From the NCBI GenBank assembly GCA_903813345.2, contig CAIIXF020000010.1, positions 17,927,181 through 17,991,180 of the forward strand: a DNA stretch of 64,000 nt, read 5' to 3'. The stretch is from Owenia fusiformis (lineage: Eukaryota > Annelida > Polychaeta > Sabellida > Oweniidae). The notes under the pieces are model-generated. The model saw only the letters and a list, made by a program, of their open reading frames with translations. It had not been told where the DNA came from and ran no database searches. The position numbers and the translations under genes were made by a program. This document shows, piece after piece, positions 55,692 to 64,000 of this stretch. Position 1 is the stretch's first letter; each line of letters opens with the position of its first letter.

Positions 55692-56930
55692 ACCTAGATA
55701 TTTTCACGACAATTCTCAACAACAGACAACAAGTAAGGGACATTGGACTAACTTGTTGGCAGTTAATGTTCCTTGTTAACACATAGTTAAGACTAGTGCT
55801 GAGAAATGGTGAAATATGCAGTGTGGTACAGTTAAGGGCAAGACGGGACAGTTCAGTACTATGTACTGATACTCTATGCTTAAAATTGTTCATTCAATAA
55901 ACTAGAGTGCTGTATAGGAGGGATGGTAATCTTATGAGGACTTACTAAGTAAGTGCTGTATCAAGTAGAACTTTACTGCAGCGCATAGATCACCACAGCT
56001 GTACTATACATAGGACTACAATAGGGGATCTCGCATGGCATCCCATACTTTGAAGTAATGATCAACTCACTAATCTTATGGACAGTTTTCCCAGTTTTAA
56101 GAACTTTTGAACAGATCAACTGTGGAAAAAATTATATCATCAGAAATTCGGGTGAACGTTTTAGTTTTTCAGTACTTAATCATCAATCATGGAGTATTAC
56201 GGAATCACAGTGGACATTTCAGTTAGGTGGAATATACAGTTTATTTAAATTTGTAAATAAATGTGTTCTTGGATGCTATATTTGTAAATGTCCATACCAT
56301 TAATGTACAGTCTTTTAATAATTGATTCATACTGGAGCTGAAATTATGTGGTTCTAATTCACTGTCTTATGTACAGTCCCAGAAATGACCTTAATATGTA
56401 TTGGGTTATGTTCTGTTTAGTCATAATTTCTTGGGGCTGCATTTAAGACTGATTATTATTATTATTTAAATATTGTGATAATCAACATTATGGTTCTATG
56501 TAGTTATGGACAAGATTCGGATAAAATGAGGGTTGGATGGTACATAATTGTAGTTCTAATTCATACATATAGATGTCACGTTATTAGATTTAGTGTCTAG
56601 TTAATCTTGTTAATCTGATGTCATATTATATTATCATTGTTCTATAATGTCATATTATCCAACATAAGCTTAGAATCAAGAAATAATGGAGACCCTCTTT
56701 TCTTGAATTCAGAATAATGTTGTTATTTTAACCAAAAAGATTTCATGAACAGATGAGCATAGGTTATGTTTTTATTTCCCATTGGTATTTTACAAGAAGC
56801 ACTTCTATTATACAAAGTAGTGAGTTACATTATAAATGTTACCACAGATTATGATACATAAATCAATTTAAACTTATTTTCACTTTATATATATAAATGT
56901 TTTGTCGAAATAAATGTAGATGGTTGAAAA
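55692..56930 (+). other. ZFR 3' untranslated region (inferred)
   Basis: AT-rich sequence after the ZFR stop. AATAAA occurs at 55896-55901 and at 56909-56914; the second is followed by TGT/T-rich sequence and would give a 1.2-kb UTR. Which signal is used is unknown. Confidence 0.55.
56909..56914 (+). terminator. Candidate ZFR poly(A) signal
   Basis: AATAAA within CGAAATAAATGTAG, followed by T-rich sequence with GTT blocks. An alternative is AATAAA at 55896-55901. Confidence 0.45.
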
Positions 56931-58273
56931 TTGAATGATTTTATTCAGTTTTTTATTACATTATCACAGAGTGGTTACAATAGTTCTAACTAGCTCCTGT
57001 ATCGAGCAAACACTGAGTTAACTTTAGCTATCAATGACTTTGGAGACTGACAATAGATGGCATAGCATTCAGCAAGTTTAATTTCCATCTCTGTAAAGAT
57101 GAACTCTTGGCGCCACATCTTTTATGGAGATAAGTTCATCTATGAATACAATGAATGTCTCCGAAATCTCATTTACAAACTTTTAATTGATATTGAACAT
57201 TTTAGTATTTATTGCCTTTAACTAGGTTTTAATTCAATCTCTTTTACTTATGCTGGTTTCATCTTTCATGTTGTACTTTACTTAGATCTGTAAGCAATTT
57301 GGGGAAAGTACCACTAAAGCTGACAGTAATAGACAAACACTTGTATTGAAAAAGAGACATAAGGAAACCCAGCACCCAAGCTTATAATAATAGCCATTAT
57401 CAGAAACTGAAAGACCATGGGAAATTCCAGTTATCTTGGAAGTCTACGGTTCCAAATAATTTCCATAACTCTTGCAAGTTCAAAATAATTGCTGGATCTG
57501 AATTGATGTGATGGGAGGAACAAATCCAATATTGATTCGTAGTGTTCAAACGGCGTGTCCACTTTCACAAGTCGAAAAATTACAAAATATTTTGATTTTT
57601 CATAAAATAAAGTTGCAGCATTTTGTAATAAGAGATGGTATGAATTTATACCCTGTTCATAAAAAAATACTGGTAGAATACTGGGTCATATTTTTTGTAC
57701 AACCGTTACCCTTGAAGACAAAATAGATCTTAAATAACATAACTTGTAGTACAGTAATTAAAAAAAAGTACCAGACAAAATTCTCCTCTGTTCATATTAC
57801 AAAAATATTAACAGCCGTCTTGGTTGTTCTAAAACAGCATTCAACAAAGGAATGCTGTAGATTGTGAAGTAGTTGACACTTCTAACATGTTAAGTGACAT
57901 CTTTGAGAGGACATATACTGTTAGCAAGATAAATATCCTGCATTTATTTGCAGACAGTGTACTCTAAAACCAGGCTTCTATAAACCATTTTAGGTGGTCA
58001 GGTACAAGAATTCTTCATATATTTTTATCACACTTTTCAAAATGCTATATTCTTGTCGATGAGTGCTGATTGGTATGAGTCTGTCAGGGTAGGCAATATT
58101 AATCATTGTGCCGTGTGTCTTGTTTGATAAAGAGTTAATTTAATGATGCCTTAAACATGGGACATTCCATTCATCTTTGGCTTCCAGAGACCATTTTGAC
58201 TGAATGGGAATTCAATTGTTCCTAAGGATTTGTGATTGTGTTGTATCAGAATCTTCCATTGAGTTAACAGCCA
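56931..58273. other. Intergenic stretch, nothing recognised
   Basis: AT-rich with only short unrelated frames. No gene, RNA or repeat was identified. Confidence 0.5.
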
Positions 58274-58399
58274 TGCACATTTACTCCGATCCATCACCCG
58301 GCGCCTGGCCGATTGAGTATTTTAATCAATATTCTATTCAATTTTGAACTAAGTACTCAAGTGGCCAGGCGCCGTAGTGAAAATCGGAGCAAATGTGAA
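58274..58399. mobile_element. Short inverted-repeat element with GGCGCCTGGCC core
   Basis: The arm 58274-58320 (GCACATTTACTCCGAT, then GGCGCCTGGCC, then GAGTA) pairs with 58353-58399 (TACTCAAGTGGCCAGGCGCC, then ATCGGAGCAAATGTG). The AT-rich centre is about 30 bases. A hairpin MITE is the simplest reading. Confidence 0.65.
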
Positions 58400-58482
58400 G
58401 GCATAATCGACCCTTTCCATATAAATGGAAAAATAGATGGCATCATGGGTGTTAGTTGGGCCAGAATATGTGGCAGCCAATA

Positions 58483-60084
58483 CAGACTTGCCAACCTAAA
58501 ATGAAAAAATTACGGGAGATTTAAAAAAAATTGCGGTACTTTTACGGGAGTTTTTTTCAAAATCCGGTAGTTTTTGCGGGAGTTTTTTGAAAAAAAGCGG
58601 GAGTTTTACGGGAGGTTTTTGAAAAAAACGGTAGTTTTTACGTGAGATTTAAAAAAAAACGGGAGTTTTTAGGTAAATTTTGAAAAAAAACGGGAGTTTT
58701 TACGGGAGATGTTGAAAAAACTGGAGTTTTCACGGGAGATTTTTTAAAAAAGGTATTTTTCGCGGTGAATTTTAAAAAACGTGACTTTTTACGGAAGATT
58801 TCAGAAAAAACGGGAGTTTTTGCGGTAGGTTCTGAAAAACGGGAGTTTTTACAGTAGGTTTTGAAAAAAAACGGGAGTTTTTGCGGTAGATTTTAAAAAA
58901 AAACGGGAGTTTTTACGATAGATTTCTGAAAATACTGGAGTTTTTACGGTAGATTCTGAAAAAACGGGAGTTTTTACGGTAGATTTCTAAAAAACGGGAG
59001 CTTTTACGGTCGATTTCGGAAAAAAAACGGGAGTTTTTACGGTAGATTTCTGAAAAACGGGAGTTTTTACGGTAGATTTTGAAAAAAACGGGAATTTTAC
59101 GGTAGATTTCTGAAAAAAACGGGAGTTTTTACTATAGATTTTGAAAGAAAGGGAGTTTTTACGGTAGATTTCGGAAAAAACGGGAGTTCTTACGGTAGGT
59201 TTCTGAAAAAACGGGTGTTCTTACGGTAAATTTTGAAAAAAACGTGAGTTTTTACGGTAGATTTCTGAAAGAACGGGAGTTTTTACTTTAGATTTTGAAA
59301 AACGGGAGTTTTTACGGTAGATTTATGAGCATTAAATGCAGCGATTTAATTGGTTGAAATTATTATGACGCATGCGCAGTTTATAAATTAATTAGAACTT
59401 ATAATCTAAGATAGATGTCACTTACGTTTATTATTTCACAGCAGTCCCTACCAATATTGCGCCTTATATTGCGGGAATATTTTGTTTAGCGCCATATAAA
59501 AACAAAATGTATTCTCCCGACAGAAGTATGACAGAATATGAACTGGCCCCCGTTTGTGGACATTTGGTGTGCAAACTTATACCGAACTGATCGCAGATAA
59601 GCAATTTGAATCATGGGAATGAAGTACTTTTAAGTTATTTATGAAAGTATCGATAGTGAACCATGGGAGCCAACCTTCTTGGAGTAAAAGAAAGAAGCGT
59701 GCCTGCAATAAGCAAGGTCACAAATTTGTCATATTCCTTTTAAATACGGTAGATTTCGACAGCAAAAAAACGGAGATTTTACGGGAGTTATACCAAGAAT
59801 ACGGGAGATTTTACGGGAGTTATACCAGAAAACGGGAGATTTTACGGGAGTTATACCAAGAATACGGGAGATTTTACGGGAGTTACACCAGAAAACGGGA
59901 GATTTCAGCAAAAATACGGGAGATTTTACGGCCATATTTTTAAAAAAAATTACGGGAGATTTTAGTAGAAATACGGTACGGGAGTTTTTACGGGAGAAAA
60001 CGGTACGGGAGTTTGGTATTTTTTACGGAAAAACAAAAAATTTACGGGAGATTCCCGTAAAAAAACGGGAGGTTGGCAAGTCTG
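58483..60084. mobile_element. TIR element CAGACTTGCCAACC packed with ACGGGAG minisatellite
   Basis: The ends CAGACTTGCCAACCT and AGGTTGGCAAGTCTG are perfect 15-base inverted repeats. CAATA flanks the element at 58478-58482 and 60085-60089, a 5-bp target duplication. From about 58510 to 59330 there are over 20 units of about 35 bases (ACGGGAGTTTTTACGGTAGA, TTTCTGAAAAA). A unique 400-base centre (59335-59740) follows. A second array to about 60070 has ACGGGAGTTATACCAAGAAT units. No transposase. An open frame over the second array is repeat-derived. Confidence 0.85.
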
Positions 60085-60089
60085 CAATA

Positions 60090-61607
60090 GCAAGAGTCAC
60101 TCAATGTCTTGATTTAACAAGTGATTCCATTTGGATCAACTTAAAACACCATTGGAATCTAACTATATGATTGAGATATTATTGAGATATGGATTGCTAA
60201 TTATGGGCATTCACTTTTTAAATAATTTTTGTGTATGTTGTGATGGGGAATATCTTGCTGTAAAATTATTTATTTTGCCCACCACCGTGTATCCATGCCG
60301 TGTCCCGTTCTCTGCCCCAAAGTATTCACATTGTTGCGAATGGTGAGCCTACACAGCCTAGGTGTGACAGCTTTTCAAAGAGAGCACTGTTGAGACCAAC
60401 CGTTCACACTACAAAGAAGTTCTGCTAATCTACAAAGTCAAGAAGGACATCACTTTGGGACACAACAATGTTCATGTTTTGCAATGTTTACTTAAGGGAG
60501 GGTTGCATGCACTGATTTATTACACTATTATTTATCCTACAAATATGTTAATTAGCTTTTAGAGACGTCCAACTTTATGTTCTGCAAAAACAGACATGTG
60601 TAATTAAAGAAAATACATGCAGAGGTTTTTATCTTAAACGTTTTACCAATGTGTCATATGTCGAAAATGTTAACAATTTCATGACTGCCTTTGCAGAAGT
60701 CCCCAAAGGCCAAACAGGCGCACTTAAGCTAATTTCAAGACTCCTTTGGAATCTGAAGATTTAAGACAAGGAAGTCAACACTGTTATTGATTGTTTACTT
60801 ATCTCTCCTCGCGTGTCAACAACATTGAAGTTTGATGTCAAAAGCTTAGAGGGCTCTATCAGTTGGTCATAGCTTAAATGCCATGTGTCTTGTGTAAAAT
60901 CTGAAAATATACTTTGTGATTTTTTATCTGTGTTTGTCTGACATTAAAAAAGGCCTCTGTGGTACATAAGCCATTAGCTGTGATGATGGGAAAGTCATTT
61001 CAGTTGTAGATAGTATGTAAGATTCTACGTGTCAGGGTGGACTGTACTATGGAGATAAGGTTTAATAGCTATGGTTTAAGGTTCTTTTATGTCACCCCCA
61101 AGAAGTAGTGACATGTTGTTATAGCCTTTATTCTGTGACTGGCCGTCATTGTCACCACTCAGCATCTGTAACAAACTGTTACACGTTTGTTACCATTTGC
61201 AGCTTAATAGGATGTGACTTGAACTTTCCACCAAATGCAGAAACAAATTATAGATTCAGATTATAGTACAGAGAGGCAATGTTGTCCATGTAGGTAATTG
61301 TTGGACACTCAATGTAGGCCTTCCTTTGTCCGACAATCACATGGATGACTTCCCTGACCTCAAGTAGTAACAAAGTAGGATTTAAGAACATGTAACATTT
61401 TTATACATATATTACATATTATTATATACATATTAGACATATTGCAAGAGAAAATTTCCTTGCAATATATTTTATTTTACTCAAGTCATTGGTATAAGGA
61501 ACCTGATCTATTGAAGGTACATGAGTTTCTTCTTTTGTTTAGTATTAGTTTAGTTTAGTATCTTTCCTGTACTGCAGAGCAGCTTTGTGAGTTTTTATTG
61601 TACCTAA
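60090..61607. other. Intergenic stretch, nothing recognised
   Basis: AT-rich, with short frames only. The words TGTCACC, CATCTGTAACAAACTGTTAC near 61100-61190 recall the CATTTGTTACAG repeat family but are too short to call. Confidence 0.45.
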
Positions 61608-62035
61608 AAAAGGTCGCATTCTGATGGCCATCTTGGAAGTTTTTAGATAAATCTTGTCATCGCTATTTCAGGAAAACCACTTAGTGGATTTACTTCAAAT
61701 TTTTACATAGTACTATGTTACATGATATAAAATTCTAGAGCTGATTAGCTTGTCAGCGGCCATGTTGCATTCTGGTGGCCATTTTGGAAGTTTTTAGATC
61801 AATCTTGTCATCGCGATTCCAAGAAAACTACTGGCTTTACTTAAAATTTTCACACATGTTACATGATAAGAAGTTCAAGAGCTGGTTAAATTTTTGGTAG
61901 CTATTTTGCATTCTGGTGGTGATCTTGTCATTGTGATTCCAGGAAAACCACTTATCGGAATTACTACGAATGTTTACACTACATGGTAAAAAGTTCTAGA
62001 GCTGATTAACTTTTCGGCAGCCATCTTGCATAAGT
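61608..62035. repeat. Tandem repeat of about 120-160 bp, three copies
   Basis: Units begin GCATTCTG(A/G)TGGCCATCTTG, continue TCTTGTCATCGCTATTTCAG, GAAAACCACTTA and TTACATGATA, and end TTCTAGAGCTGATTA plus a GCCAT(G/C)TTGCAT junction. Three successively diverged or shortened copies. Confidence 0.7.
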
Positions 62036-63269
62036 AGTAAGTTAAGGTAAAGGCTAATCAACTCCTATTTGACTTGATCTAATAAAATTTGTTTTAAAGG
62101 AATTAGGCATAGAGATGATAAAGGGGTAGACATTTATTTTTTTTGATGGTGATTATTTGGTCTAACAGCTTCCCATTGACCCTTTATTAGGTCACATGGT
62201 GAGCTATCGCAATCATGCACTTGCCCGTCTGTCTGTCCCTCAGTCTGTCTGGCTGTCAACAATTGTGGTGCATTTTAAAACCTCTAGTCTCCTATAACGA
62301 TTCCTGTTTTAAATTTTTGTTCATTATCAATAGAGTAAACCCCCATGAATCCTCATTCAAAAGCTCACTTATTTTTCAAAATGGCTGCCATTTTTGTCAC
62401 ACTTATGTTACACACCATGTTAGCCCAGTACCCGTGGTACTATTTATTTTAAAATGCATGGACATGCACTCAAACTTTTTCACACAAGGTCAGTGTTTTC
62501 ATTAAAGCATGTACTCTGTTCTGATAGTGTAAAAAGTGAAATAGAATGTCTGACTATGTGTGAATATTAAACAAAGTCATGTAAGCATCAAACAATCTTG
62601 TTACAGCGTAGTTACTGATAAGATCATCTATATGGCTAAGTTCAAATTGCCAGGTCACTGTGTTAAATACTATGGTAATGCAGCAATAGAATATAACTAC
62701 TCTCAATAAATGAGTGCCCTTTAATGGTATACAAATCACAATTTGTACTAAATGTGTAACATCTTTGAGAATTGAAAATTTCGGTCATTGGTTATTTTTA
62801 ACAAATATGCCTTGGGCCTATGTTCAATAGAAAGACATTGGAATGCATAACTTTATCATTTTAAACCTATTCACATATATTCAAATCATCGTCAATCAAA
62901 GTTCTAAAACAACATTGAATGATTGAAATTAAATTTGATAGGTTTATAAAAAATGCATCCACTAGACAAATGTTTGCTTAGACAAAATTCAAATATCTTC
63001 TGCAAAGTACAAGTTATTGACATGCTAATCTGAAATTTGAGTGAGGATAATTTATGGATTGTGAAGTAGCGAAAGTAATAAAGTGTTGAAATTATCAATT
63101 TCAAAGCTTGAGGTTTTCAAAAATTATTCAACTTTGAGCTGAGAATTAGAAAGATTAGGTGTATTAGATTTAGTATATGAGACATACCCCATTTGCCTAA
63201 GATTCGGGTTTAAATGCTAAAGATGAGCAAGGGACTGAGCTGTTTATATATCTTCCTTGATGGGATGTT
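62036..63269. other. Intergenic stretch with a short (TCTG)n tract
   Basis: AGGTCACATGGTGAGCTATCGC followed by a CTGTCTGTC tract near 62190-62260 looks like part of a dispersed repeat. Nothing else was recognised. Confidence 0.45.
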
Positions 63270-63284
63270 ACGACCTCAAAGTGT

Positions 63285-63494
63285 ATGCCCATGACCCCCC
63301 CAGAAAAAAATTTGGGCCTAAACATTTTGTAGGGCCTTAATTAGTGTGTTTTTTACATTACTTTTTTTTGGGCCTTTTTTTAAGGCCAAATTATCAAAAA
63401 ACGGGCCATAAACTTTCAAAATATGGGCCTAATTTTAGGATTTAGGGGTTCAAAAGATGTGGGGCCCCCTTGTTAACTTCTGGATCCACCAGTG
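63285..63494 (-). repeat. Dispersed repeat ending CACTGGTGGATCC
   Basis: On the minus strand it starts CACTGGTGGATCCAGAAGTT and runs through a G-rich tract into GGCCC and TTTTTT-rich sequence, ending near a C7 run at 63294-63300. The start matches the plus-strand repeat at 1065 nearly base for base, so two fragments of one family flank the window. Confidence 0.55.
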
Positions 63495-64000
63495 CAGCTT
63501 GACTTACCATAGAAATAATACCAACTAGAGGCTGAATCTGACATTTTCACAAGTTAAGTGTGTCAAGTTTGAGAGTGATTTTATGTTCCTTGTGAATTGC
63601 TATTTAATGATTATTTGAATATGTACATGTAAATAATCAGACAACCCATTCTGCAGGTATTATATGCCGACTAAAGCATATCTCTTATTTGACTATCTTT
63701 TTACTGTGTCTTGAAAATACATGGTAAATTGTTCAGAAAATGATATATCATAAATTATGTTTAATTGAGTAATAAAGGAGGTATAGATCATGAGTAAGAT
63801 TTAATTGAGTAATAAAAGATGCAAATATTATGATGGAGGCGATATATCTGACTTGTCAGAGTAGAATAAGAGAGGAGTCAACTGGGATCTTCAGCAGTGA
63901 TTTAACTGGATGCTGCACTTGGCTGAGAAGCTGAAAATTACATTGCACCCATTTGAAAATACATTTGCACCAAGTTGACAATTTGTAGATTTATGCATTT
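63495..64000. other. Window end, nothing recognised except a TTGCACC repeat word
   Basis: AT-rich sequence. Near 63930-63985 TTGCACCCATTTGAAAATAC and TTGCACCAAGTTGACAATTT resemble the intronic repeat at 47740-48110. A related tandem word GTTTAATTGAGTAATAAA occurs twice at 63760-63820. Confidence 0.4.

Noticed and set aside
59641-59943. 100-residue frame with repeated EILRELYQEYGRFYGSYT
   Set aside because: Its repeated half is the ACGGGAG minisatellite in a transposon. The unique N-terminal part has no recognisable domain.

Overview
This is AT-rich nuclear DNA from an animal. It has split genes with canonical GT-AG introns, CR1-type LINE sequence, hAT and piggyBac-like remnants, foldback elements, and no bacterial operon structure. 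The RBCC-NHL (TRIM) gene, short exons, abundant minisatellite-bearing DNA elements and the repeat style suggest a marine invertebrate, most likely a spiralian such as a mollusc. That placement is inference.

Layout. (1) 1-4503: intergenic, with small repeats. (2) 4504-22375, minus strand: 17 exons of a GH116 non-lysosomal glucosylceramidase (GBA2). The first coding exon(s) were not found. Its 5.8-kb intron holds a complete antisense TRIM-NHL gene (8036-10921, plus strand). Two different GBA2 exons have had their 5' part, including the splice acceptor, tandemly multiplied (5516-7015 and about 19376-20557). A 1-kb foldback element is inserted in one of the duplicate copies. (3) 21010-33700: transposon-rich. 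It holds a hAT remnant with an 8-bp target-site duplication, two inverted-repeat elements, a nearly complete CR1-like LINE (two ORFs, one frameshift) and a 2-kb foldback element. (4) 33803-36607, plus strand: neugrin (NGRN), two exons, followed by a TTAA-flanked piggyBac-like element that has a second element nested in it. (5) 40694-43576, minus strand: a MYORG-type GH31 membrane protein that appears to lack both catalytic aspartates. (6) 43577-45332: head-to-head intergenic region with a 360-bp tandem duplication carrying CRE octamers. (7) 45333-55691, plus strand: complete ZFR, 16 coding exons. (8) 55692-64000: ZFR 3' UTR and intergenic repeats, including a 1.6-kb TIR element packed with minisatellite.

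The genes look like independent housekeeping and regulatory loci, not a pathway: membrane glucosylceramide hydrolysis (GBA2), mitochondrial ribosome or RNA maintenance (NGRN), an ER/nuclear-envelope glycosidase-fold protein (MYORG-like), dsRNA binding and splicing (ZFR), and a probable E3 ligase or RNA-binding TRIM-NHL. The most notable signals are the acceptor-containing exon-fragment arrays in GBA2, the predicted MYORG pseudoenzyme, and the density of foldback elements with minisatellite cores. Exon limits were read by eye from splice consensus plus reading-frame continuity. Family identities rest on remembered family features; no database search was run.
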